Positions 1 through 9,458 of a stretch of DNA of 64,000 nt are shown piece by piece; the stretch's first letter is position 1; the number at the start of each line of letters is the position of its first letter. The notes under the pieces are model-generated. The model did no database searches and was not told the DNA's origin. It worked only from the letters and a program-made list of their open reading frames with translations. A program made the position numbers and the translations under genes. Source of the DNA: Chaetoceros tenuissimus. Its lineage: Eukaryota; Bacillariophyta; Thalassiosirophyceae; Chaetocerotales; Chaetocerotaceae. Location: NCBI GenBank assembly GCA_021927905.1, contig BLLK01000019.1, positions 310,001-374,000 of the forward strand, written 5' to 3'.

Positions 1-750
1 GGTAACTCCATTTGCAAAATGAATGCCATCAGCTAATACATTCACTTCTGCTGTAACAGGGTTGTAAGAAAGTATTCTCCCGCTTGGTTTATTCCTCAAA
101 AAGTCTAATTTGTATGAATACATTACATCATAGGAAAGATCTGGATCTCTCTCACTTGGAATATCACTTGCATCACTAAAGTAAACCATACCATCAGTTG
201 CAATTGTGGCATCGTCAACATAAAGCAATCGAGAGTAGGTCCCATCGGGTAACTTGACTTTTGATGAAACAATTTCGATAGTGGGATGAGCACTAGACAC
301 ATCAATTCTACACAAACCTAATGTAGCATCTGCAAAGTAAAGAATGTTGCTATCAGGTACAAATTTTCCTCCTAGTGGAGCTCCAACGCTTTGCGCAATC
401 TCCTTTACATCTACTAGTAATGTGTTTGGATCGTTTTCAGAAGGTTGGAGATTCTCTAGTTTTAGCAATTTGCCATATTTTGAGAACAAGCAATACATGG
501 ATCCATCGTCATGGAATATAATTGTCTCTGGTCCAAATAGGAGACACTCTTTCCCCTTCTGTAATCTCTCATGTATAAGTTTCAATTTTCCTTTTTCCAA
601 AGTAAGATTTTGAATCGTTTTATCCACTTCTGAGAAGGGTGGTCGGAAATCATTCTTGATCGCTGGGCCATATGGTAATAATTTTGGAAGGGAAAGGTTG
701 ACGAAAATTCCAATAAAGGCAACTAAAGCACATTCCTTTAGAGAAAGCAT
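1..750 (-). CDS. APMAP / strictosidine synthase-like beta-propeller protein (3' part outside window)
   Basis: The frame is open from an ATG at 748-750 to the window edge (250 residues, no intron seen). The N-terminus is hydrophobic (residues about 6-26), fitting a signal anchor. Motifs typical of the six-bladed SSL/APMAP family follow: YFADATLGLCRID, YFSDASD, GRILSYNP and LADGIHFANGVT. Family members are ER or plasma-membrane enzymes with esterase/lactonase-like activity; plant strictosidine synthase is a specialised relative. The call comes from motif recognition. The substrate cannot be inferred, and the C-terminal blades lie beyond base 1. Confidence 0.78.
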   Translation of the reverse strand, partial: MLSLKECALVAFIGIFVNLSLPKLLPYGPAIKNDFRPPFSEVDKTIQNLTLEKGKLKLIHERLQKGKECLLFGPETIIFHDDGSMYCLFSKYGKLLKLENLQPSENDPNTLLVDVKEIAQSVGAPLGGKFVPDSNILYFADATLGLCRIDVSSAHPTIEIVSSKVKLPDGTYSRLLYVDDATIATDGMVYFSDASDIPSERDPDLSYDVMYSYKLDFLRNKPSGRILSYNPVTAEVNVLADGIHFANGVT

Positions 751-1117
751 ATTTGTGTATATAAATTTAATATCAGATGAGAACAAATTCAAATAGTAGA
801 GAGTATAGGTAAATAACTGAAAGATATGGTTCTTTTTTTGATGTGCAAAACATGCAATCATTGTAGAGTTAGTTGAGATTCACGAGGAGTGTGTCGGGGT
901 TCGGGTTCTTTCGGCGCGAAATAATGAGAAGTCTCATCTCCTTACCCGACAAACATTCCGTCATTGTTTCTAAAAATAATCTTGGCACTGGTTCATACAA
1001 TTAAATTTCCAATCTAGTCTACAGAAAAGCTTGAATTTCAAAAAGATTTATTATTTACGCTCAATCGCTCAATAGTGCTTTTTTCCGGTTTCAAGCGTGA
1101 TTGGCGAATTTAGCTTG
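751..1117. other. Intergenic, upstream of the APMAP-like gene
   Basis: No supportable gene. It holds the promoter of the minus-strand gene and a short GC-richer patch near 885-960. It ends at the inverted-repeat element. Confidence 0.5.
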
Positions 1118-1704
1118 GAGCCATCGGGAAAACGTAAGAAACCGAAAATTGGAAAATATTTTTGAAAAAAGTTTTTCTCCCGAAACTTTGAACAGAATTT
1201 CGGTGAAAAACTGTAAGAAATCAGTTAAATCTTGCTATTTATGTGTTTCAACCACATTTGCGTCATTTCATTTCATCCCTATATATTCTTGTAGTATTCG
1301 CACAGCTCAAAGCTACAAGTATGCTGTTTTCAAGTCTTCAAGTGTAATCTTAATGAGCATACTACGAGGAAAGTAGATGCTAGTATTTGTCAGAAATAAA
1401 AAAGGTGATAATTTGTCGTAGTAGAGCTCGGAGTTTCATCATTCGTGTATGTATCCCGTTAAAAACCCATATCAGCGATCAATTCGTTTGAAAGCGTACT
1501 ACTCCACAATTCTACAAATTCTTAAATATTCTTAAATATTCTTAAATATTCTTAAATATTCTTAAATATTCTTAAATATTCTTAAATATTCTTAAATATT
1601 CTTAAATATTCTTAAATATTCTTACAAAATCTGACGGCCGTCAGCTTTTGTCAGCTTTTGTCAGAATATTTCAGATTTTGAAAATATTCGCACCATATAA
1701 AAAT
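1118..1704 (+). repeat. Left inverted arm (587 bp)
   Basis: Pairs with 2266-2838. The inner boundary is the sequence GCACCATATAAAAAT at 1690-1704. It carries ten copies of a decamer and the palindrome CTGACGGCCGTCAG near 1631. Confidence 0.9.
1521..1620 (+). repeat. Tandem decamer array CTTAAATATT x10
   Basis: Ten perfect head-to-tail copies of CTTAAATATT inside the left arm, bounded by a CTTAC remnant. The unit is AT-only except for one C. Confidence 0.97.
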
Positions 1705-2265
1705 TCAAAAGTGAAGGTGATAAGGAACGACTCCTGCAGAGGAAAATATATGTTCGCTCGTCTACGATTTGTGATATGATTGGATAAGCTAAATCAATCA
1801 TTTACGAAAGTAGAGCATTTTTTATGGAGCAAAAATTTTAATCTGAGTAGTGGTGTTCTTTCTGTAATACTTCAATGAAGACTAGTATCTAGTAGTACTA
1901 GTCAAGCGAGCAAAGAGAGTACGTAAAGGTTTGGCAGTCAGAAAAAAGAAAATCATAAGGAGACTTGTGAGACTAGGGGTGATGGAATGAAAACCGGTTG
2001 ATTGCGATGAGTTAGTGATGAGAATTACACATTAGTAGCTAAGAGGAGCAACGGCTACATAGTGTAAGCATGATTATTACATATGAACATTTTTTTACGG
2101 AATAGAGTAGTGAAAGAATATGAGAAGCTTCGTTTCTACCTATAGCAATGAAATTCAATGTGATAAATACATAAATGAAAAGAAAACAGCCTATGTAGAC
2201 ATAGAATAAAAATAATTTCGATAGCATTGAGTAAACAAGTGTTTTCTTCTTGTCACAGTTTCATC

Positions 2266-2838
2266 ATTTTTATATGGTGCGAATATTTTCAAAATCTGAA
2301 ATATTCTGACAAAAGCTGACAAAAGCTGACGGCCGTCAGATTTTGTAAGAATATTTAAGAATATTTAAGAATATTTAAGAATATTTAAGAATATTTAAGA
2401 ATATTTAAGAATATTTAAGAATATTTAAGAATTTGTAGAATTGTGGAGTAGTACGCTTTCAAACGAATTGATCGCTGATATGGGTTTTTAACGGGATACA
2501 TACACGAATGATGAAACTCCGAGCTCTACTACGACAAATTATCACCTTTTTATTTCTGACAAATACTAGCATCTACTTTCCTCGTAGTATGCTCATTAAG
2601 ATTACACTTGAAGACTTGAAAACAGCATACTTGTAGCTTTGAGCTGTGCGAGTATACTACAAGAACATATAGGGATGAAATGAAATGACGCAAATGTGGT
2701 TGAAACACATAAATATGGTAGCAAGATTTAACTGATTTCTTACAGTTTTTCACCGAAATTCTGTTCAAAGTTTCGGGAGAAAAACTTTTTTCAAAAATAT
2801 TTTCCAATTTTCGGTTTCTTACGTTTTCCCGATGGCTC
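2266..2838 (-). repeat. Right inverted arm (573 bp)
   Basis: Reverse complement of the left arm. It is 14 bp shorter, explained by two fewer decamers (-20), small insertions near the GCTACCATATTT and GTATACTCGC stretches (+7) and one base fewer in an A run. Confidence 0.9.
2351..2430 (-). repeat. Tandem decamer array (reverse orientation) x8
   Basis: Eight perfect copies of ATATTTAAGA, the same decamer as in the left arm read on the other strand. The arms therefore differ by two repeat units. Confidence 0.97.
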
Positions 2839-2989
2839 TTGGTGACAGTTTTAAAATATCCAACCGATGAATTTTTCGTCACAAGCAGCCAAGCCAAACA
2901 AAAGAATAAAAAGTTCTTTCTTCTTTGACTCGACTCATTGACACACGACAACCAAAGCATTCCTTGTACACACAATCGACACATAAACA

Positions 2990-3808
2990 ATGAGATCTTT
3001 GGCTTTTTCTACACTTTTCTTGTTGCAATGGATAACTCTATCCACTGCAGCAGCCAATAATGTGCTGCTTGTAGGAGATAGCTTCTCTTCATTTATGGGT
3101 CAGACAATCAAATCCTTTTGTTCCAATGTCAATGTCTACAATGCTGGAATAGGAGGTACAACTGCCACTCAATGGGCATCAGTAACATCTGATGAATTAG
3201 AAGCATGCAAAGACGACCCAGACATGATATATTCTTCGGTGTTGATTTCAGTTGGAGGAAATGATTTACTTGAAAGCGGTTGTTCCTTATCTACAACTGA
3301 ACTTAGACAAGTGATGGAAGATGCCGTATTGAATGTAGTTACAAATGTAGCACCTGGAGCTACGAATTACGTAATGACTGGTTATTGTATGCCAGCTGCA
3401 CCAGAAGAAGAAGCAGGAGAGGGATGTAATTCACCACAAGCATTTGCGAAACTCTCAGAAGCATTCAAAGATATAAATGTATCCATGCCTTCCGGATCAA
3501 CCTTGACAGTTGTTGATTCATTTGAAGTATGCGGTGGGTCATCTACAGCCTTTTCAGATGAAAAATATTTCCAAGATCCAATTCATTTGAATGCCAAAGG
3601 ATATTGTAAAGTATTTACACAGGATGCTGTTCAAACTGCAATGTCATGCGGAACTAGTACCGCCATTGATTGCGATTCTTTCGAGACGGAAATATATGGT
3701 TTGGATAAAAACTGCTTGGATGATATACCGAATAGTGGTAACTTTCTACAAGTTACAAGTGGATTAGTACTTGCTTCTTTTGTGCTAATGCTAGCGCAAA
3801 CATTGTAA
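2990..3808 (+). CDS. Secreted SGNH/GDSL-type hydrolase, possibly GPI-anchored
   Basis: 272 residues, single exon. A clear signal peptide (about residues 1-21) precedes block I VLLVGDSFSSF, with the GDS catalytic Ser near residue 31. It also has the Gly block GIGGTTATQW, block III SVGGNDLLES (Asn of GGND near 90) and block V DPIHLNAKGY, which supplies the catalytic Asp and His near 195. These are the four SGNH signatures. A Cys-containing linker is followed by a C-terminal hydrophobic stretch (about 250-272) that looks like a GPI-attachment signal or membrane anchor. The likely role is an extracellular esterase/acyl hydrolase; the substrate is unknown. The first ATG fits the signal peptide exactly. 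A foldback element ends 151 bp upstream and may affect its promoter. Confidence 0.85.
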   Translation: MRSLAFSTLFLLQWITLSTAAANNVLLVGDSFSSFMGQTIKSFCSNVNVYNAGIGGTTATQWASVTSDELEACKDDPDMIYSSVLISVGGNDLLESGCSLSTTELRQVMEDAVLNVVTNVAPGATNYVMTGYCMPAAPEEEAGEGCNSPQAFAKLSEAFKDINVSMPSGSTLTVVDSFEVCGGSSTAFSDEKYFQDPIHLNAKGYCKVFTQDAVQTAMSCGTSTAIDCDSFETEIYGLDKNCLDDIPNSGNFLQVTSGLVLASFVLMLAQTL

Positions 3809-3914
3809 TCATCCATTTGTTCATATTAAATACACGAGTTGAAAGTGGAAAAAAAGATATTTACAATAATTAATTGTGTTTTCTTCTTTGGATTTTATAC
3901 AATTATCAATTTCA

Positions 3915-4767
3915 TCATTCCTTTTCTATTTTGTGTTCTTTCCATTGTATACTTTCCGGTATGGAATATAGATGCACATTGTCTTTACTGACTTGTACTG
4001 GTTTCCATCCAGGTATAGTAAACACATTGCTCACTATAAAGAAAATGTTAGTAAATCTATGACTACATCAATCTCAATCATTGCATACATACACACACAC
4101 ATCAAAGCTACTCACCAACAATGGAACCAGGTTTCAATTCCTGTTCCATCTTTTTACCTAATCGTCCCATAATAGGATAGAGACCATAGACTGCAATCAC
4201 ATTCGCCTGACTTAAATCAACTTTCCACAAATCATCCATTCGAAAACTTGTACTTTTGAAATATTTTGGCGTGACTAATCGTCGCATACTTGCAAACATG
4301 TGCAATACAGGATTAATTTCATACCCTACACTTTTTTGAAAGATCCCTTCTCTCGCAGCACGAAATACCACTCGGCCATCTCCACTACCTAAATCATAAA
4401 ATGTTAACGGTGTCTTTTGTTGCAATGCTTTTTGTATATAAGATTGTTTTTTAAGTGCGTTGAACATGACGGTGAGGTTGTTTGAATTTGTAGGTAGAAA
4501 TGGTGCACCCTTTTGTTTCAAGACGGGAGGCAGTGAGAATAATATTGCACCATGAGCTAGGAACGCAGCAACTAATCCAAGTGTTAGAAGTGGATGCATC
4601 CCATCATCCTCTTTTTTATTTTTGTGAAGCGGTGTTGCCTCATCTAATTCTTGAAGAATTTTCAATAGCTCTTCTTCGTCTGCTGCATCTTTGTTCTTCT
4701 TTGAATCGGCTTTGGAATTCATTGCCACTATTTGGATGTTAGTTTGAAAGAATGCAGAAAGAAACAA
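3915..4767 (-). CDS. FAM173/ATPSC-KMT-type protein lysine methyltransferase (2 exons)
   Basis: Exon 1 is 4116-4767, the 82-bp intron is 4034-4115 (donor GTGAGT, acceptor TTTCTTTATAG) and exon 2 is 3915-4033, giving 256 residues. Without splicing the frame stops right after PGSIV; splicing restores SNVFTIPGWKP, typical of the family C-terminus. It also shows a hydrophobic helix (LLTLGLVAAFLAHGAILFSL), the family's PFLPTNSNN segment before the fold, SAM motif I (YDLGSGDGRVVFRAA), VGYEINP, and DDLWKVDLSQANVIAVYG. Animal FAM173B methylates the ATP synthase c-subunit in mitochondria; a similar role here is inference. A second Met (MNSKADSKK, residue 16) is an alternative start. Confidence 0.85.
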
Positions 4768-5071
4768 ATAAATGGTATTTATTCCTCATCAGTATCCAGT
4801 ACCAGCTGTCTTTTCTAATTCATAGAAACTCTGCTTTTACATAAAGTACCTCTCTATGCAGCTTCATGGCTCATCATTGTCTCATTTTTGTGTCAGTCCC
4901 ATCTCAGCACCAACCCTTCAAGGCATTTTCATAGATGTGTTCCAAGCCATTGAAAACCTCTCTCTCATCTTTCACATCATTTCAAAGAAATATAAATTTG
5001 AAATAGATACCCCAGTCTCTATTAATTCCTAGAGTATATATCAAGTGTAATAGTACACATATATAACAAAC
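4768..5071. other. Divergent promoter region
   Basis: 304 bp between two outward-facing genes. AT-rich with TATATA-like stretches near 5035 and 5060. No gene seen. Confidence 0.5.
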
Positions 5072-6328
5072 ATGCCAAAGAAGGGAGGAAGAAGAAGAAA
5101 GAAGCGGACTCATGTTGTCGAGAATGATGCAGCAGGAAGCGCCCTTGTCACAGCTGAAGAAACAAAAGTCCCGAGATCACTCGTCGTTCGAAGAGGAAAA
5201 GTAGAATCAGAAGTTGTCGAATTGGTATCAGACCTTCGTCACCTCATGATGCCATACACAGCACTCAACTTCCAAGAAGACACAAAATCAAAGAAACTCT
5301 CCAAATCTCTCGAACATTACTCCAAAGAATTGACAGGAACACTCGGTCTGACACATATCCTGTCCTTATCGCAAAACAAGGAAAAGCTAGCCATGCGATT
5401 GGCACGTACTCCCTCTGGACCGACATTGACATTTAAAATTCAACAGTTTTCACTCTCCAAATCTGTGAGAAAAGTACAAAGGCGGCCATTTGACATTTCC
5501 TCTTCAAAAATTACTTCCTACCCTCCCATCGTCGTCACCAACAATTTCGGAGATCAAACTGCCTCACCACATGTCAAACTCATGAGAATTACATTTCAAA
5601 ACATGTTTCCAGCTTTAAATGTTGCTACCATCAAATTACGCAATTGTCGTAGAGTTGTTTTGTTCAATTATATCCGTAGACAAGATTCGGAAACGGGTGA
5701 GAATGCCAATGGACAAGAAGAGGAAGATGAAGAAGTGGAAGTGAGGCATTATGCTATCCGTGCCAATCCTGTTGGGATTGATAAGAAAGTGAGGAGAATT
5801 ATTCAAGCCAAGATTCCAAATTTGAGTAAATTGGAAGATATTAGTGATTATATTACTGGAACTACTGCGAGTGGTGCTGCTGCTCCAGCAGCTAGTGGTG
5901 CCATGAGTGATTCGGAGGCAGAAGATGAGACGTCACATGTTGTTTTACCCGACAAATATGCTGGACGTGGGAATAATAAAGCGCAAAAGTCGGCTTTGAA
6001 ACTTGTGGAACTTGGACCTAGATTGCGTATGAAATTGACAAAGGTGGAACGTGGACTTGCTAGTGGCGATGTCATGTATCATTCCTATGTCCATAAGGAT
6101 CCTAAAGAAGCAAAAGCCATCAAGGAAAATATTGAAAAGGCTGCAATGCTTAAAAAGAGACGACGTGAAGAACAAGAAGAAAATGTTAGACGGAAGAAGG
6201 CTGCGCAACAAGAGAAATTGGATAGAAAGAAGGCGAGGCGTGCTGAACGTGAAAAGGCTGCAATGAAAGAGTTGAGAGGAGGAGTTGACAAAGAAAGTAG
6301 TGATAGTGAATCTTCTGATGAAGAGTAA
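5072..6328 (+). CDS. PPAN: Peter Pan / SSF1-type Brix-domain ribosome biogenesis protein
   Basis: 418 residues, single exon. A basic N-terminus (KKGGRRRKKR) leads into a Brix domain at about residues 30-285: PRSLVVRRGKVESEVVELV, LRHLMMPYTALNF, HILSLSQNKEKLAMRLARTP, GPTLTFKIQQFSL, PPIVVTNNFG, MFPALNVATIKLRNCRRVVLFNY and the C-terminal VRRIIQAKIPNLSKLEDISDYI. A Lys/Arg/Glu-rich coiled-coil tail with an acidic Ser end is characteristic of PPAN/Ssf1. The yeast and animal proteins act in the nucleolus in 27S pre-rRNA processing for the 60S subunit. Length and order match the family. High confidence in family, inferred in function. Confidence 0.94.
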   Translation: MPKKGGRRRKKRTHVVENDAAGSALVTAEETKVPRSLVVRRGKVESEVVELVSDLRHLMMPYTALNFQEDTKSKKLSKSLEHYSKELTGTLGLTHILSLSQNKEKLAMRLARTPSGPTLTFKIQQFSLSKSVRKVQRRPFDISSSKITSYPPIVVTNNFGDQTASPHVKLMRITFQNMFPALNVATIKLRNCRRVVLFNYIRRQDSETGENANGQEEEDEEVEVRHYAIRANPVGIDKKVRRIIQAKIPNLSKLEDISDYITGTTASGAAAPAASGAMSDSEAEDETSHVVLPDKYAGRGNNKAQKSALKLVELGPRLRMKLTKVERGLASGDVMYHSYVHKDPKEAKAIKENIEKAAMLKKRRREEQEENVRRKKAAQQEKLDRKKARRAEREKAAMKELRGGVDKESSDSESSDEE

Positions 6329-6742
6329 ATATAGCATGATGAACTTTTTCTTTACTAAGTAGTACGTAGTCTACGGAATAATAATTGGAGATTATCACAC
6401 TCATTTGAGAAAATCCGTTGTTAGGTTGGTAGATTTTGAGAACCGAACCCTTTTTCCGACTAAAGTTCTAATTCTTTCAAATATTGTATGGATCTCTCAA
6501 TACTCATTACAAAGTGTAATTGGAATACTTCAATCCTAATTTACGACCAATAACAGTTCATTAAACATTTTGTCTAGTAATTTCATAAAGCAAGATATCG
6601 TTTCATCACAATCATCAAGGTAAGATGTTCACTTTATGATTCTTATCTTAGAACATGAGTTCCTTTGAACTTTGAATTGACCTCTGTCTCATCTTCCTGC
6701 TTCTTGAATGAATGATACAAACTATAGGAAGACCGAACTACT
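6329..6742. other. Intergenic
   Basis: 414 bp, AT-rich, no gene recognised. It contains the 3' flank of the Brix gene and the promoter of the first RCC1-like gene. Confidence 0.5.
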
Positions 6743-8236
6743 ATGTCTACTCCTAGTGAGAAGCAAACGCCAAAGATGACAAGAAATCCTCAGCAGGACG
6801 AGGAAACTACGGCATTAACTCCTCCTCCGGAAAGATCAAGTAGAAGAGTGCCTATGAAATACCTCAAGGCAATTCTTATTCTGATTGCCCTTCTTGTACT
6901 CATTATTTTAAGTTCAGTAAACATCAAACTATCGCGCAGTGCCGAACAAAACAAAACTACTTTGGATTCAATTGTGGTCGCTCTGAAAACCCTAGACGCA
7001 AAGATTGAGTCCACCCAGGCCGAACTTTCGAAATCCATCAAAGAGAATAACAGCGATATGAATGTTTTGAGTGATCGTTTGTTTCCAAAAACAATTCAAA
7101 TGTCCTCAATTCAAAATCATGCATGTGCACTTTCGGCGCTTACTGTAAAATGTGTAGGTCAGAACGATCACGGTTGTTTAGGTATAGATCCTTCTTTATC
7201 TCTAGAACCTTTTCAAGAAACAAGCACTCCAATCACACTTCAGTTGTCATATTCCTTAATCCCAACCAAAGTTGTAACGGGAGAGTCATATACTTGCATA
7301 TTGACAACATACAAAACTGTTTATTGTCTTGGTTGGAATGATAATGGACAGCTTGGGGATAACACGAGAACCGACTCCTTTACTCCAATTCGAGTTAGGA
7401 AAGAAAATGGTTCTCCTCTTGAAGATGTCATTGACATTGAAGCTGGACTCAAACATACTTGTGCTATCCTATCATCTGGTTTGATGTATTGTTGGGGAGC
7501 AAAGAGGGGGAAAGACCCAAATTCACCAGAAATATCCAACCTTTTGCTAGGATGGAATGATGAGGTCAATATTGATGTCGCAATGATGGCTTTATCGCAT
7601 TTAGCTACTTGTGTTGTCCTCAAGTCTAATACTTCAAGAGTTAAATGCAAGGGCGACACTGATATATCTGGGTTTTCTTTTTGTTTCGAACATAATCAAA
7701 GCTTTAATTTGGGTCAAGAAATTATCAAGCTCACATCAGGTGACGTTGGCAACCATTTTTGTGCATTACTGGTTGATGGAACTGCCAAGTGTTTTGGATG
7801 CAATGTAGATGGTCAGCTTGGGAATGGTTCAAAGGAGCATTTGGACAAATTTGCAATGCCTGTTCTGGAAGAATTATCTCGCAAACCTCTTTCTGGTATC
7901 ACAGACATTAATGCAGGTTTTAAATCTACGTGTCTAATTTCAAATGGAACTCCGATGTGCTTTGGTGACAATGCACACCATCAGCTAGGAATGGCTTTTA
8001 GAGCTAATGGTGTGTATCCACATACTTTGGATGTCACTCTGCCAGCTGACAAAGATGCTGTCTCTGTTCATGTTGGCCGGTACACAGGCCATGTAGTCTA
8101 TTCGGATAATTCCGTTTATGCCTGGGGATCAAACATGTATGGTACTCTTGGCGATGGATCTGAAATAGGGGTAGAAGCCGATACAATCGGTGATGAATTG
8201 GGAGAGGAGGCAGTCGAGATTCTCTTCAACTTTTAA
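6743..8236 (+). CDS. RCC1-repeat type II membrane protein
   Basis: 497 residues, single exon. A Pro/Thr-rich cytosolic N-terminus is followed by one transmembrane helix (about residues 43-60) and a short coiled coil (DAKIESTQAELSKSIKEN). The rest is an RCC1/ATS1-like beta-propeller with repeated blade motifs: CILTTYKTVYCLGWNDNGQL, GLKHTCAILSSGLMYCWG, HFCALLVDGTAKCFGCNVDG, FKSTCLISNGTPMCFGDN and NSVYAWGSNMYGTLGDGS. Each blade keeps a paired-Cys pattern (C..L....V.C.G), suggesting disulfides and an extracytosolic propeller. RCC1 propellers mediate protein contacts; no exchange activity should be assumed. A diverged, frameshifted paralogue lies 1.2 kb downstream (9459-11023). Confidence 0.85.
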   Translation: MSTPSEKQTPKMTRNPQQDEETTALTPPPERSSRRVPMKYLKAILILIALLVLIILSSVNIKLSRSAEQNKTTLDSIVVALKTLDAKIESTQAELSKSIKENNSDMNVLSDRLFPKTIQMSSIQNHACALSALTVKCVGQNDHGCLGIDPSLSLEPFQETSTPITLQLSYSLIPTKVVTGESYTCILTTYKTVYCLGWNDNGQLGDNTRTDSFTPIRVRKENGSPLEDVIDIEAGLKHTCAILSSGLMYCWGAKRGKDPNSPEISNLLLGWNDEVNIDVAMMALSHLATCVVLKSNTSRVKCKGDTDISGFSFCFEHNQSFNLGQEIIKLTSGDVGNHFCALLVDGTAKCFGCNVDGQLGNGSKEHLDKFAMPVLEELSRKPLSGITDINAGFKSTCLISNGTPMCFGDNAHHQLGMAFRANGVYPHTLDVTLPADKDAVSVHVGRYTGHVVYSDNSVYAWGSNMYGTLGDGSEIGVEADTIGDELGEEAVEILFNF

Positions 8237-8339
8237 TTGACAATGAGAGAGGAGTCTTGCAAGGAGAGCAAATTATGTATTATATTTAACAAATTATGTA
8301 TTCTATTTGACCTTGAATAGCTGAACTAGGTAAACAAGA

Positions 8340-8890
8340 TCTAGATGGTTTGAAGTTCTCTTGGAATAAAAATTCCCTTCATTCATCACTTTGACACTAG
8401 CTGTAAGATCACCTTCAAGAGCATTCAACTCTGCTACAATAAATTACTACCAATAAAGTGATCTCCTCCGTCATTTGTCATGAGTACACTGAACTCTCCA
8501 TCTGAATTGGTATCCCCAATGATTTTATAAAGAAACAGTAACAAAAGGCGTTTTTTCCAACTTTCATCATCCTTATCAAACTGCGTAGAAATGATCAAGG
8601 AATCAGTTGCAAGTGTCTCTCATAGAAAGTTCTAAGGGTTAGGAGGAAAATAGTTTCAACACAAGAATAGATGCCGTCGTCTTGTCAGCAGTCGGATCAA
8701 TGACGATCGCATTCACAACTCCGTCCGAAGCAGTCTTTTTATAAGTATCATACATGTGTTTTTTGAGATTTGAACAAGTCAATTTCTTCATAAGTACCGT
8801 CAATGAGTGATATCACATGATGCCGAAGAGTAATATTCCTCCAGTTCTGTCATCAAGGTGGATGTCCTTCCTCATTCCTCACAAGAAAAG
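8340..8890 (-). pseudogene. Decayed protein-coding gene of unknown family
   Basis: Read on the minus strand, several protein-like segments follow one another but in different frames and split by stops. They include RKDIHLDDRTGGILLFG, GTYEEIDLFKSQKTH, KTASDGVVNAIVIDPTADK, SLIISTQFDKDDESWKKRL, GDTNSDGEFSVLMTNDGGDH and VAELNALEGDLTASVKVMNE. Codon-like composition and acidic/hydrophobic patterning suggest a former gene with at least four disabling changes. I do not recognise the family, and it does not resemble the RCC1 neighbours. Confidence 0.5.
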
Positions 8891-9458
8891 AAAAAGATCT
8901 ATTTCATTTTCATTTACTTCTTCATTGCTATGCAACCTAGTTTGATGTCCTTCTATACAAAGAAAAAGAGGAAGCTAAACCAACGTTGATAGGAGATGAA
9001 AAAGATACATTCCTAGATGTCGAAAAGAAGGATGAATGCGATTTGATGATTCCTGCTGCTATAGAAGAAGGCACCAAGATTGCTCTTGCGTGGATAGAAA
9101 ATAGAATCTTTACCGTCTCGAAAGATCAATACATTCACCTTGATCAGTCATACAAGATAAATCTTTGGTATTTATACTCTGTAGCAATAAGTTCATGTGA
9201 GTCAAGTCACTCAGCAATTTGGAGTATTTGATGAGGGTAATTGGACTTGTGGAACTTGATCAAAATGTTGCTTGGGCAATTTACGAATATCACAAATCAC
9301 AGGAGGCATCTTGACTAGCGAAATATCACCGTCTTCCATGGAAATTCATGACCTAAAAAAAGCATGGAGAAAATGAAAAGCAACTTTTTTGAGGCAGACA
9401 CGATTCAAATTCGAATCACTTATTTTTCATCTCTTCATCTCGTTGAACAAATGAAAGC
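8891..9458. other. Intergenic with a possible plus-strand coding relic
   Basis: A plus-strand frame open from about 8941 to 9231 reads protein-like (FDVLLYKEKEEAKPTLIGD then DLMIPAAIEEGTKIALAWIE) but has no good start or domain. It may be another decayed fragment. The rest holds nothing recognisable apart from the promoter of the next gene. Confidence 0.35.

Larger units (their letters stand above)
1118..2838. mobile_element. Long-inverted-repeat (foldback-type) element, about 1.7 kb
   Basis: The outermost bases GAGCCATCGGG at 1118 recur as their reverse complement ending at 2838. The two arms (1118-1704 and 2266-2838) match almost base for base in opposite orientation around a 561-bp centre (1705-2265). 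A 3-bp direct repeat TTG flanks it (1115-1117 and 2839-2841), possibly a target-site duplication. No transposase is encoded; the frames inside the arms and a 62-codon frame in the centre (2039-2227, minus) look incidental. It lies about 150 bp upstream of the SGNH gene. I infer a non-autonomous DNA transposon with very long terminal inverted repeats. The superfamily is unknown. Confidence 0.8.

Noticed and set aside
1101-1376. Open frame in the left foldback arm
   Set aside because: It is mirrored by a frame in the right arm only because the DNA is an inverted repeat. No domain, and it is interrupted differently in the two arms.
1521-2430. CRISPR-like regular repeats
   Set aside because: The decamers are contiguous with no spacers, and the genome is eukaryotic.
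2550-2990. 146-codon minus-strand frame covering the right arm
   Set aside because: Runs across the element boundary into host promoter DNA, so it cannot be a conserved gene.
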